Below, piece by piece: positions 17,180-26,507 of a stretch of DNA of 64,000 nucleotides. The stretch covers positions 310,001 to 374,000 of the forward strand of contig CAWCIY010000004.1 in the NCBI GenBank assembly GCA_963795715.1, read 5' to 3'. Positions within the stretch are counted from its first letter, which is position 1. Every line of letters starts with the position of its first letter. A model generated the notes under the pieces. That model was not told the origin of the DNA, searched no databases, and saw only the letters and a list, made by a program, of their open reading frames with translations. This DNA comes from JAFEDN01 sp963795715 (lineage in GTDB: Bacteria; Pseudomonadota; Gammaproteobacteria; Coxiellales; Coxiellaceae). Made by a program: the position numbers and the translations under genes.

Positions 17180-18424
17180 TCAAGCCGCCGGTTTGACACC
17201 TAACTTCCAGTGCGCAAATAGGCTCCATTCTCGCTGCGCGATTTTTCCAAGCCAATGTGTTGCGTTCCTTTGGTGATATCTAAACCGTTTATATTTCCGC
17301 ATGACCCATCTTGTCAACGTGCGATTCAGATGCTGGAAAGTCGGGTACATCGCTGATTTGTAGTACTTACCATAATAATTTATCCATCCATACAGAAACG
17401 GATTAAACATTCTGGCCAGATCATCCAGTTCCTTGTCACTGCGCAGGTGCAATTTCCATCGCCTCATGGTCTGTCGCATTTTCTTTGCCGCTTTATCGCT
17501 CATTGCAGGACTAAAATTTACAAAGTATTTTCCATGACGATTCTTCGATCCTCGAGCACGAAAAGTGTAGCCCAGAAAATCAAATTTCTCGTTTGAATAA
17601 TTACCTTGTCTGTCATCATCCTTACAGTAAACTATTTTCGTTTTCTCAGGATGGAGTTTCAGCTTGCACTCAGCCAGCCGCATTTCTATGGCTTTCCACA
17701 AAGCGGTGGCTTCTGCTTCTGAACGACAGTGCACCACACCATCATCTGCGTAGCGTTCAAATGGATTTTCCGGATAATTCCTTCTCATCCATGCATCGAA
17801 CGCATAATGCAGAAACAAATTTGCCAATAACGGACTAATCACTCCCCCAGCGGGAGTCCCTTTAATCCGCTCCTGTATTTGGCCATCCGCCATTTCAATC
17901 GGCGCTTTTAACCAGCGCTCCACATACAGCAGAAGCCATTTACAATCGGTGTTATTCCTGACTGCACGCATAAGGAGTTCCCGATCAATATTATCGAAAA
18001 ATCCCTGGATATCCAAATCCAGCACCCAGTCGTAACGCCAGCATCTCTGCCGCGCTTTACCAACCGCATCCAGTGCTGATTTCCCTGGCCTGTATCCATA
18101 CGAGTCTTCGTGAAATTTTGGTTCCACTACCGGCTCCAGATACATTTTCGCAACCATTTGGGCTATCCGATCTGAAACTGTTGGAATTCCCAGTTTCCTT
18201 GTTCGACCGTCATCTTTGGGTATCTCTACCATACGTACAGGCGGTGGGAAATAACTCCCCGATGACATTCGATTCCAAATCCTGTAGAGATTATTTTTCA
18301 AATCTTTCTCAAAATCTGTCACCGATTCATCATCAACACCTGCTGCTCCTTTGTTTGCTTTTACCCGCTTATAGGCTTCCCAAACGACTTGTCTGGAAAT
18401 ATCAAACGACTTTGCTATGTTCAT
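17180..18424 (-). CDS. ltrA: Group II intron reverse transcriptase/maturase (nested intron)
   Basis: 414 residues, intact. The N-terminal RT-0 to RT-4 blocks are present (KANKGAAGVDDESV, IPKDDGRTRKLGIPTVSDRI, DSYGYRPGKSA, LDLDIQGFFDNID). They are followed by GTPAGGVISPLLAN and the catalytic YADD in FERYADDGVVHC, then FDFLGYTFRAR and the maturase helices. No HNH endonuclease domain, so mobility would rely on other target priming. It would act as splicing cofactor and reverse transcriptase for its own intron. Ribosome site GGGAGG lies 6 bases before ATG 18424. It could in principle also assist the outer intron, whose own enzyme is broken. Confidence 0.95.
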   Translation of the reverse strand: MNIAKSFDISRQVVWEAYKRVKANKGAAGVDDESVTDFEKDLKNNLYRIWNRMSSGSYFPPPVRMVEIPKDDGRTRKLGIPTVSDRIAQMVAKMYLEPVVEPKFHEDSYGYRPGKSALDAVGKARQRCWRYDWVLDLDIQGFFDNIDRELLMRAVRNNTDCKWLLLYVERWLKAPIEMADGQIQERIKGTPAGGVISPLLANLFLHYAFDAWMRRNYPENPFERYADDGVVHCRSEAEATALWKAIEMRLAECKLKLHPEKTKIVYCKDDDRQGNYSNEKFDFLGYTFRARGSKNRHGKYFVNFSPAMSDKAAKKMRQTMRRWKLHLRSDKELDDLARMFNPFLYGWINYYGKYYKSAMYPTFQHLNRTLTRWVMRKYKRFRYHQRNATHWLGKIAQREWSLFAHWKLGVKPAA

Positions 18425-18971
18425 TTTGTTCCTCCCATTTCTGGTTGTCTCAACTACTCATAGCCGAACAATACAATCCCCTTTGCTCCACTCCCATTAC
18501 AGAAGCTTCATCGCTACTACGAGATTGTTCCGCCCCTGTGTCTTGCATCGGTACTCTGACTCTTGCGGGTCTTCCACTTGAGTTTCTCCCTTAGCATCAA
18601 AACGACAGGTTCCCATGTACCACTCAGAAGCCCATATCCAGTTCGCGCCACCTTCATGCCGGATGCCGTTTAAGCAGTTACCAGGTTCTCCCTTAAACTT
18701 GTCCCAGGCTAACGACTTCTCCCGGTTTTGACATCATCTTACGCTTTCGACACTTCATCAGTGGATCACTTGCGTTCGCCTCCTGAATATTTACCTGACA
18801 AAGTCTTTGCTCTGCCTTTTCCTTAACGCTCACCACAATACCTCTTTAATATTGCATCTTAAGGTGGTTTGAAGCCTACACCTGAATGTCGGCTTCGAGG
18901 GGCCTTCCCTCATCTCCTGTGTAGTTTGTTGATTAGGAATATATTCATCCTAACAACTTCGCATGGCGCAC

Positions 18972-19825
18972 TATCATCCGCATAACGAAACGCGGCGATT
19001 TTCCCGGCGGATAGCGGTTTAACTGTCTCCTCTATCCAGGCATCCACTACGTAATGTGCCACTACGTTTGCAATTATTGGACTTGCACACGAACCTTGAA
19101 CCACTCCCTCGTCACTGATTATCAGCTCTCCCTCCGCTAGTACGCCAGATTTAAACATCCTTTTTACATAACGTATGAATTTCGTGTCTTTAATCTTCTT
19201 GCGAAGTATTTCTTCCACAATTTGATGGTCTATCGTTCCGAAAAAGTTGGCTAAATCAACATCTATGATGTTTTCCACTTCGTTCTGATATAGATGGTCG
19301 CTCAAATCCTTTATCGCATCATGACATCCACGATTTTGTCTAAATCCATATGAGCAATTTAGAAAGATGGGTTCATAAATGCTATCCAGAATTTCTTGCA
19401 TCCGTTTCTGTACCAGTTTGTCTGCAAAATTACTAATCCCTAATGGGCGGGTTGCTCCACGCTTACCTTCCTTGGGTATCAGTACTTGACGTACCGGCCC
19501 GGGTCGATAGGCCATATCGCTTCATCTGCTCCACGAGTTCTCTCACATTTTCTTGCAGATTTTCACCATAGGCTATTTTGCTTATCCCGTCTGCTCCAAT
19601 CGCTTTTCCTCCATCCAGCTTATGGTAACAGCGACACAAAGACACCACATTAAAGTGGTGCATCAGGCTGTGGAATTCCTGATGCGGGTTTTGTGCCGAC
19701 ATCCACGCTATCTTTGTCAATTCCGTGTCCGCGAATCTTGGCGGTTCTGTTGTCCCCATCGCGTTTCCTCTCCAAAGTTGACATGACCCAGAGGCCTTCC
19801 CTCCACAGACGCTACTCCGCTTCAT
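18972..19825 (-). pseudogene. Outer intron reverse transcriptase, N-terminal part, frameshifted
   Basis: First frame 19825 to about 19510: HFNVVSLCRCYHKLDGGKAI, GADGISKIAYG, VRELVEQMKR. A one-base shift near 19505 then moves to MAYRPGPVRQVLIPKEGKRG, CSYGFRQNRGCHDAIKDLSD, VIDVDLANFFGTIDH, GVVQGSCASPIIANV, ending FRYADD at the nested intron. These are the RT-1 to RT-5 blocks of an LtrA-type protein different from the nested one. Because of the shift no full enzyme can be made even after splicing, unless frameshifting occurs. Confidence 0.88.
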
Positions 19826-20295
19826 AGGTACTACGCCTCATCTGACTTCCTGACGACCTTTTCAACTCCCTCGCTGTTTAGGCTTGTCGGTTGATACTCC
19901 TTCCTAATGAGAGCTGTCAGGATCTCCCACGTTTACTACCTCCTCTTTCATTGCATGCCGTGCTCTCAGACCCCGAGAGTGATAGATAACACTGCCGATA
20001 TCTATATTTCGCATTATCTATTATTGCTTTCTGGTCGATTGACACCATCAGCCACTCTTCAAAACTATTTTAACGGGGCTCAATCACTTCAGCCTTTCGG
20101 TTTACGGCCTGCAATTTCCCTTGCCTACGCTTAATAGCTTATTGCGTTACCGCAATCCGTCCAAGGCTAGGTACGAAATGTGCTCGGTCGCACTTTTCCG
20201 GTCGCACTTTCAGCGACTAGCGGAGGTGCACTTTCGTGGCGCACCAATCGCCAAAGCTTGAAATACAATGAGTATTCCAGCGCTTTGGCTCAATC

Positions 20296-20362
20296 GCAAC
20301 TGGCGAGGGCTCGGTCACTGGGCGCTAAAACTTCGCATCTTCAGGTAGGAGAGGTATAGATC
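20296..20362. repeat. Inverted repeat flanking the twintron (right copy)
   Basis: Partner of 16391-16466 in opposite orientation. Shares gctaaaa.ttcgcatcttc and aggt.ggagaggtata. It lies just outside the most distal predicted 5' end of the outer intron (20244). Some 50 bases separate it from that end, including a further short hairpin. Confidence 0.75.
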
Positions 20363-20437
20363 TTACCCCTTGGCATCTGAAACTCAATTTCCCCAATCAC
20401 GTCCATCTTCTTCAGAGGATGATATAAAAACCTCGCA

Positions 20438-21478
20438 TTACAGTGTTCTCGATGTTTGTAAAGTGTTTGAGGTAATTGACGATGATGACAGCACGTCGCT
20501 GCTAATCGTGCTCATAATCGTGCTCATCGAGGAAGCTAGTAATGAACTTATACTTATACTATTGTCACTCGCAATAGGGTTGCTACTTCCATCTGTTGAA
20601 GGGTTTAAAGTGTCGGTAACTTTTTTTAGAGCGTTTTTATGAACATCTTGAAAGCCATAATAGTCATTTATTATATCTGCAAGAACTAAAGGAAAGAGAT
20701 TCTGAATAAAAAATAGCCCAGGATTATCAGCAGATACCTTTTCTAGAATATCCTTACTAAGAAGCGGGTTCATTGCTAAGAATACGAATGCTCCTTTTAA
20801 GTCGCTTTTCGGCAAGAATTTGTTTACAGAATTCTGGTCGCCAAGCTTGCAATTTTTGAACAATCGGTAATTTTTTTCAATTATTGTTTTGATTGGACAA
20901 ATTTCATCATCCCATATTTTTTTTACATCTTCAGGTGGATCATTTTCTATAGTCGTACCCAAATAACCTAAATGATCCCATAGGGCGCTCCTCATATCAA
21001 AGTTATTGAATGCTTGTTCAGCATCAACATTAAGCATCTTCGCAGCCATTTTTGCGAAGAATATCTGCAATTCAGAATTAATTGGATGATTTACATTTTC
21101 TAAAGCAAAATACAAGGGATTTCTTGTCTCATTATAAATACCCATATTAAACTCAGGACTATTAATAATGGCCTCACCCAATTCCTTTAGTACGGAGGAC
21201 CGCTTAGAAGAATTATCTATTCTAGTAATGTATGTAAACACAGTATGCAATAAAGTAGTTTTTGTGTTCTTAATCTCGGATGGATATGTTATATCTACGT
21301 TCACTGGTCTATTCTTCTTAATCTCGGATGGATACGTTAAACCTACGTTCACTATCTCAGGTCTCTTCTTAACTAGATCAATCAGCTGCTTAATAGCAGA
21401 AGAATCGCCCTGTCTAATCAAATTGAAAGTATTCTCACCTTTCATTAAATCATCAACATTAATTTCTTGTTTGGACAT
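20438..21478 (-). CDS. Unknown protein with short tandem duplication and Ser/Thr-rich tail
   Basis: 346 residues, ribosome site AAAGGAGG seven bases before ATG 21478. Not recognised. Residues 41-70 contain a visible duplication: NVGLTYPSEIKKNRPVNV followed by DITYPSEIKN. The centre is helical, with hydrophobic repeats that might be diverged ankyrin-like units (GDSSAIKQLIDLVKKRP at 24-40). The C-terminal 45 residues are almost all Ser, Thr, Ile and Asn (SSLLASSMSTIMSTISSDV). No signal peptide. The build (helical body, low-complexity tail, no membrane anchor) is like many type IV effectors, but function is unknown. Confidence 0.65.
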   Translation of the reverse strand: MSKQEINVDDLMKGENTFNLIRQGDSSAIKQLIDLVKKRPEIVNVGLTYPSEIKKNRPVNVDITYPSEIKNTKTTLLHTVFTYITRIDNSSKRSSVLKELGEAIINSPEFNMGIYNETRNPLYFALENVNHPINSELQIFFAKMAAKMLNVDAEQAFNNFDMRSALWDHLGYLGTTIENDPPEDVKKIWDDEICPIKTIIEKNYRLFKNCKLGDQNSVNKFLPKSDLKGAFVFLAMNPLLSKDILEKVSADNPGLFFIQNLFPLVLADIINDYYGFQDVHKNALKKVTDTLNPSTDGSSNPIASDNSISISSLLASSMSTIMSTISSDVLSSSSITSNTLQTSRTL

Positions 21479-21745
21479 GGCTAAGCCTCCTTTATGTTAT
21501 GTATAATTATTTAGAAAAACGTTAGAGGCAGTTTATAATTTTATTATGCTTGCCATAAATTCTCGATGTTTTGCGCTTCGTTTTTCATATTATTAACATA
21601 TGCTGCGATAGATGACCAAAAATCGACAATTTCTGTTTGGACAAGCAAATTATAAATAGCCTAGTCTCCTTAACCCTAATTTCACCCTATCCGTGACTAC
21701 GTTTACTTTAACGTAACCTTATCAAATTTCATAGTAGAAAGATAC

Positions 21746-21940
21746 GGTGTCAGATCCACATATTTTACAGTAATAACTTGAAAAATAACGGAATTAATTA
21801 AAAAAATAGACGCGTAATTCTTAAACAAAAAAATAATCTTTATGCAAGGTCTTTAAAGTATGTAAATTTTACCCGTACATTTTAAATTTTAATTCGTTAA
21901 TTCTCTTTAAAATTTAATCGAAATATACGGATTTGACACC
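21746..21940. repeat. 195-bp repeat element, copy 1
   Basis: Nearly identical to 22691-22888. Begins ggtgtcagatcc and ends ggatttgacacc, so its termini are 12-bp imperfect inverted repeats, MITE fashion. No open frame inside. Both copies are preceded by gaaagata(c/t) and followed by (a/g)ctatt, so the shared unit extends a few bases further on each side. Together with the palindrome at 21975 this accounts for most of the gene-free interval 21479-22039. Confidence 0.9.
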
Positions 21941-21974
21941 ACTATTGTATGGAATTCATTTTTTAATCCTAAGG

Positions 21975-22008
21975 TCTGTTTACAATTCATGAATTGTAAA
22001 CAGACCCT
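21975..22008. repeat. 34-bp perfect palindrome
   Basis: ggtctgtttacaattc and its exact complement meet at the centre with no loop. It follows the end of copy 1 of the repeat and lies 32 bases downstream of the stop of the 190-residue gene, so it could act as that gene's transcription terminator (no T-tract is present). It may instead be two abutting ends of a lost insertion sequence. Confidence 0.8.
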
Positions 22009-22039
22009 AGAGCGAGCGGGACAGGAATTGCTGGTATTT

Positions 22040-22612
22040 TTAGTTGAAAGTCAAAGTTTCTCTACAACTCTCCGTTAGTATTTTAACGTTTTTGTTAACT
22101 TGTACTTTTGCCTTTTGCAGTAGTCCTACCGCTGTGGGTTTAAAAAAGGACGGAACCTTCTCTTTATCTTCTATCAATGTCGTCTCTAGCTTGTCCATTA
22201 TCTTCGGTAAATTATCTATATAATGTCGAGCGAAGATTGATTCATAATGATTATGTTTGGTTAAGACTTCTGGGCAACTTTTCCGTTCTTCAGTATCACT
22301 AAATGAATTCATCCGTTTGTATAAATGATAGTAAATAGGGATACAGATTAATATGTTTTTAGTGCCTAGGGATCGTAAGTCCGCAAAAATGCTTTCAAAT
22401 ATTTGTTGATATCTATTGTAATGCTCAGTTTTTTTCACGGTTTTAGTTTCTTTTTCCTCTTTCAATGTTTTTGTTGAAACTTCCCAGTCGGCTAACATAC
22501 GGCCTACTTCTTTATAGGGTTCAACAAAACCTAGATCATCACGGGATTTACTATCAGAGGATTTACTATCAAAAGTTTCACTATTCTCGGAGCGAGGTTG
22601 CAATTTTCTCAT
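22040..22612 (-). CDS. Unknown basic, charged protein between two repeat copies
   Basis: 190 residues. Ribosome site AAAGGGAAG before ATG 22612. The first 30 residues are Ser/Asp/Lys-rich and disordered (SENSETFDSKSSDSKSRDDL), the rest helical with HYNRYQQIFESIFADLRSLG and NHYESIFARHYIDNLPKIMD, two segments that share a YxxIF pattern. No known family was recognised. The gene sits exactly between the two repeat copies and may be their passenger, or a candidate effector like its neighbour at 20438-21478. Confidence 0.55.
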   Translation of the reverse strand: MRKLQPRSENSETFDSKSSDSKSRDDLGFVEPYKEVGRMLADWEVSTKTLKEEKETKTVKKTEHYNRYQQIFESIFADLRSLGTKNILICIPIYYHLYKRMNSFSDTEERKSCPEVLTKHNHYESIFARHYIDNLPKIMDKLETTLIEDKEKVPSFFKPTAVGLLQKAKVQVNKNVKILTESCRETLTFN

Positions 22613-22690
22613 ATATACTTCCCTTTATTAATGTACCTCACTTGATATTAATCCGATTGCAAGAAATTAGCAAGCTTGGCGGAAAGATAT

Positions 22691-22888
22691 GGTGTCAGAT
22701 CCACATATTTTACAGTAATAACTTGAAAAATAACGGAATTAATTAAAAAAATAGACGCGTAATTCTTAAACAAAAAAATAATCTTTATGCAAGGTCTTCT
22801 TTAAAGTATGTAAATTTTACCCGTACATTTTAAATTTTAATTCGTTGATTCTCTTTAAAATTTAATCGAAATATACGGATTTGACACC
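22691..22888. repeat. 195-bp repeat element, copy 2 (198 bp)
   Basis: Same as copy 1 with a three-base insertion (gtcttcttt versus gtcttt) and two or three substitutions. Ends ttgacacc, at which point the ISL3 transposase frame starts, so this copy replaces the 5' half of that gene. Confidence 0.9.
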
Positions 22889-23473
22889 GCTATTTGTGTC
22901 AAAGTCATTTGCATTGATTTGAGCAGCAGTTACCGCAGTCTTATTCAACGCTACTTTCCTAATGCAAAAATTGTAGCAGATCGATTTCATGTTATCAGGT
23001 TGATGTTGCATATGTGTGTGCAGACCTATCAAGAGATTGATCCTAGCATGAAGAAGCAGCTTGGGTTACTAGCCGCGTTACGAACGAACCCGGATAACTT
23101 AACTGCGAAACGCTTACAAAAGCGAGACGAGTATTTAAAAGCGCAACCTGCCATCGCTGCTATTTATGAATTTAAGCGGCGATTGCATCGCTTATTGATG
23201 AAGAAGACCATGCAGGCAAGACGATGTAAGCGTGTCATTCCGTTATTTTTAAAAATGGTGACAGCACTTAAAGAGAGTCCTTTTAAACGACTAGTTAGGC
23301 TTGGGAAAACACTTTATCAGTGGCGAGAGGAGATAGTACGTATGTGGCGATTTAGAAAAAACAATGGAATAACGGAGGGGTTTCATCGCAAGATGAAACT
23401 GATACAACGGAGAGCGTATGGCTTTCGGAACTTTGAAAATTATAGATTACGAGTTAGAGTACTGTGTTCATAG
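22889..23473 (+). pseudogene. ISL3-family transposase, C-terminal part
   Basis: Reading starts right at the repeat boundary with AICVKVICIDLSSSYRSLI (a catalytic Asp), then FPNAKIVADRFHVIRLM (second Asp), and near the end NNGITEGFHRKMKLIQRRAY (the Glu), finishing FRNFENYRLRVRVLC. This is the DDE core of ISL3 transposases; the N-terminal zinc-ribbon half is missing. The sequence gggaaagaccc near 23497 may be the remaining right end of the IS. Confidence 0.88.
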
Positions 23474-23667
23474 GAGAAGTGCCCCCTAAAGTGGGAAAGA
23501 CCCAATCTGCTACAGATATATTTGATTGCAATGCGCTGTTTTGTAACTCTTCTACCACTGAGAACATAACTTTCCTTAAATATGTTTTTTATCCAATCCT
23601 TCTACATAGTTTCTACATGAAATTTTCAGGATTTTGGCGCCATCACTTAACTGTCTGATTCTATTTA

Positions 23668-23709
23668 TGGGCCGTGCTGGGATCGAACCAGCGACCCGCT
23701 GATTAAGAG
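23668..23709 (-). other. 3' half of tRNA-Lys(CUU), probable attachment-site scar
   Basis: Minus strand reads CTCTTAATCAGC, GGGTC, GCTGGTTCGATCCCAGC, ACGGCCCA: anticodon loop with CUU, 3' anticodon stem strand, variable loop, full T arm, 3' acceptor strand and discriminator A, no encoded CCA. Upstream of the loop the sequence (gaatccgcatgt) cannot form the 5' half. A piece starting in the anticodon loop and running to the tRNA 3' end is the classic identity segment used by tyrosine integrases. This is therefore likely an attL/attR left by an integrative element. The complete tRNA gene would be elsewhere. Confidence 0.8.
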
Positions 23710-24351
23710 ACATGCGGATTCGCAATTTTGATCTTGGCGCAGCCCTTTAAATTCAGGCTTAACTATTTGTTTTTAAAAATAAAACTTAACTTTGGACGCC
23801 CTTCACAATTTTGTATATTTTAATACAAAATTACCAAATCGTGACCCCTTATGACCCCTTGATTCCGGCAAAATTACGGCAAGAAATTTTTGAACAATTC
23901 TCCCTATTTTCGGGCGATTTTACAAGAGCAACTGATCTTTGATCAGATGGCCACTTAGTCAGCTCCAATAGTCTGATAAAAAATAGAACACTTTATTCTA
24001 CCACCGTTTTCTGTGGAAATTGACAAGCTTATAATTTAATGAGAGCGGCCTTTTTTGGTACTATCTTATGATAAGACCATTTAATATAGTTTTTAATTAA
24101 TTCAATATCAAAATTTTGGATCTACCATTGTCAATGGCGACTAAAAATCTGTATAAATTTAAGACCATGCTGCGCCAGCAAATTGCATCAAAGCGTTTCA
24201 TCAAAATGATATCGTCGTTCATGTAGCAACCTCATCACATTTAAAAAAGGAGGGAGCAATGATTTAATTAATAATCAACAAGTTGCTATCACATCTGAAA
24301 AAGGATACGGGAATAAATCTAGTAAAATATTACTATAATTTTGTATATTTT
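23710..24351. other. Gene-free interval next to att-like site
   Basis: No convincing coding frame. It contains a hairpin at 23807-23832 (10-bp stem aattttgtat, loop of 6) and a direct repeat gaccccttat/gaccccttga just after it at 23841-23862. Such sequence is common beside phage-type integrases, but no integrase is present. The rest is AT-rich with nothing recognisable. Confidence 0.4.
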
Positions 24352-25546
24352 CTAAATGATATCAAGATTTAGAGGAGTCAGCGCAATTCTGAAGCTTGGC
24401 GAAAATAGAATTGGAGTGAGAGTGATTTTTTTGATTTTATCCACAAAATAAGTTTCCACTACTCCGGATTCATGATCTGCAGCCAAAAGGAGCAAATTTT
24501 TTTCATAAGTACGCTTTAGTGAATAGGGCTCAATTAATTTCTTTTCATCCTGATAATACAATTCAACACATAAATGATTAGCACCGGCATAGCGAATGAG
24601 TTCCAATGGGACTTTAGCATACCAAGGTTGAATCATACTTGGCGGTTGCCATGAATTGTCAATATTTTCATCTAAAATTGAGATAGCGTCTAATTCTTTT
24701 TGTGACTTTCCTTCAAGCCAATCAAACAAAACAGGTAAATCATTTAAAAAAGCTTGCAAAAGAGGTAATGTAGGGAGTTGATGGCCGAGCATATTTTCCC
24801 ATTCTAAAGCCAATTCCTGCTGTTTGGGATGATTGAAAACGGATTTGCTGGTAGGAACAGGTATTTTTTTTAAATTTACATTTTTCTCGCAGAACATTTA
24901 AAACTGATGTCTGTTTAATTTCAGATTGAATATGACGATATAAGTGAACCACGTCGTATAAATCCCTCGGGCGTGCTCGTTCGCTCAGAGCTCTAATTTT
25001 CTCTGCAAATAATTCATAAAACCCATAACATGTGGTTTTAACCTCAATTTGATGTTTATCTGAATAGGGATGATGAATATCTCGCAAGGAGGGATTCAAT
25101 ACCAAAATTTCATCTGATGTTAAATCTATTTTTATTCGAGCTGGATCATTGCGACGCTGTAAAGGCCCAATATACCCTACTCGACCTTCTAAAGATATTT
25201 TCCCAGCAGTATTTGTGTATTTTTCAAATCGAATCTTGTTAGTTGGAATTTCTATCCCTGAATTCTCAAATATCCAGTCAGAAATTTGCCGAAAACAATC
25301 TAATAAAAAATTTTCACTGGCTTGAGATTCTTCTTTTAAGGTAAAGTCCAAATCTTCAGAAAATCGAAAAGTTTCAAAGTAACATTTTTTTAAACAAGTA
25401 CCTCCTTTAAAAATCCAGGCATTTTGAATTTCAGAATGGGCTGCAATCCCCGACAATAACCATCCGAGCACGTAATCTTTTTCAATAATATCTGGCCTAA
25501 GATTAAACTCTTTAGAAAAATCCATGATTTCTTGTTTTGTAATCAT
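24352..25546 (-). pseudogene. abiEii: AbiEii-type nucleotidyltransferase toxin, split by frameshift at an A8 run
   Basis: The toxin of type IV toxin-antitoxin / abortive phage infection system AbiE; the family transfers nucleotides, blocking growth. Signatures: FKGGTCLKKCYFE (glycine-serine-like motif), FRFSEDLDFT (catalytic D-x-D), RIKIDLTSDE, and the C-terminal AEKIRALSERARPRDLYDV. The first frame (25546 to about 24850) stops after a wrong tail; the second frame (24897 down to 24352) continues the protein. The switch lies at a run of eight A on the minus strand (24853-24860), where one base less would give KFKKIPVPTSKSV in one 397-residue frame. It may be decayed, phase-variable, or rescued by slippage. 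Start ATG overlaps the antitoxin stop. Confidence 0.85.
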
Positions 25547-26346
25547 CTATTGCTCCATTCTTTTGGAATCCATAGCCTCCAGCGAGTAATTAATCGTTTA
25601 GTCTCTAGTGAAGGATCTAGCTTAATATTACCCGTCGTCAAATATTTTTTACACTCTTCAATAATTTTTGTTTCCGCCGGAGCATATTGTTCAAGCAAAA
25701 AACCCAATCTCTTAAATACTGCACCATTATTTAGCTGCTGAGCATATTGCAACAAGAGTTCTAAATTCTTATGTTCTGATTTCAGATAATTGATGAACAT
25801 ATCAATGACATGACGAATTCCTCCTCCTATTTTGGGTTCTACTAGAAAATCCAAAATAGTTCGCGTGGGGTCAGAAATTAAAACCTTTATCTGACCACGC
25901 CATATGGTTTTTAGTCCATACATCGCTTGTTTAGGAATAGTTCTCAATAAAAAATGAGTTCCACTAATTTCTGGATGATGATCTCTTGGTTTTTTAACTG
26001 TAAAAACGGCGACAGTTCTAAAGATCTGCTCAGTCAAATCCCAATGTTCGGCAGCGCTCCAACCTCCTATATAACAAGGTTGGTAGAGCTTTTCAGCCAC
26101 AACCCAAGGGTCTTCTAAAGCAATATCGGTGGACAGTGATTCAATAGGGATAGGAACATAAATACCCCTCTGAATACGGGAAAACCATCCCTTAGATGCC
26201 CAATAAGCTAATAATTTAGCAGCTTTTTCTTTGGAAGTATGCAAAATATTAGCCGCCTCTTGAATATTCACGGTGTAATGAATCGCCCGCAAGATAGCAG
26301 TCATGCGCTCTCGGTCAAGCTTACCCATGCCAGAAAGTGTATTCAT
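25543..26346 (-). CDS. abiEi: AbiEi-type antitoxin / transcriptional repressor
   Basis: 267 residues. N-terminal winged helix (ANILHTSKEKAAKLLAYWAS, residues 34-53), then the wing ending GWFSRIQRGIYVPIP. The antitoxin body follows: YIGGWSAAEHWDLTEQIFRT, ISGTHFLLRTIP, DPTRTILDFLVEPKIGGGIRHV. AbiEi proteins neutralise AbiEii and repress the operon by binding inverted repeats upstream. Candidate half-sites are seen in the 26347-26410 leader (catagtatatgaa and gcatatatagtatag). It is first in the operon and overlaps the toxin by ATGA. Confidence 0.9.
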   Translation of the reverse strand: MNTLSGMGKLDRERMTAILRAIHYTVNIQEAANILHTSKEKAAKLLAYWASKGWFSRIQRGIYVPIPIESLSTDIALEDPWVVAEKLYQPCYIGGWSAAEHWDLTEQIFRTVAVFTVKKPRDHHPEISGTHFLLRTIPKQAMYGLKTIWRGQIKVLISDPTRTILDFLVEPKIGGGIRHVIDMFINYLKSEHKNLELLLQYAQQLNNGAVFKRLGFLLEQYAPAETKIIEECKKYLTTGNIKLDPSLETKRLITRWRLWIPKEWSNR

Positions 26347-26507
26347 AGTATATGAAAAGCGAAGTTATTCATTTTAAAAAGGAATAATAGCATATATAGT
26401 ATAGTGATACCAATGAGTTTATAGACAGTATATTACAATTGTAATTATTCAATTTTTCTACGCATAACTACACCTGAAATATACTTTAAAATAAACTAAA
26501 ATTGAAG

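Larger units (their letters stand above)
17099..18971 (-). mobile_element. Nested group II intron inside the outer intron's reverse transcriptase
   Basis: Boundaries are set by reading-frame restoration and consensus ends: minus strand starts GTGCGCC at 18971 and ends CTACTCGAC at 17099. The ends match the GUGYG...AY group II rule. Domain V is at 17137-17172. The 1873-bp intron holds an intact 414-residue reverse transcriptase/maturase and about 550 bases of 5' RNA domains. It interrupts the host gene exactly within the YADD active-site region. Splicing would rebuild that region, though a separate frameshift near 19500 still breaks the host protein. Confidence 0.9.
16469..20244 (-). mobile_element. 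Outer group II intron, interrupted by a second intron
   Basis: Encodes a group II intron reverse transcriptase split into 18972-19825 and 16569-17098. Domain V is readable at 16505-16539 (GAGCC...GCGGTTC, GNRA-like tip TTAA), followed by a domain VI hairpin; the intron should end in AC at 16469. The 5' end is less certain: GUGCG starts occur at 20244, 20207 and 20193 on the minus strand, the outermost being the best guess. Without the nested intron the element would be about 1.9 kb, a normal size for a bacterial ORF-carrying group II intron. Confidence 0.8.

Noticed and set aside
23668..23709. Complete tRNA gene
   Set aside because: No 5' acceptor or D arm; sequence upstream of the anticodon loop cannot pair with the 3' half.
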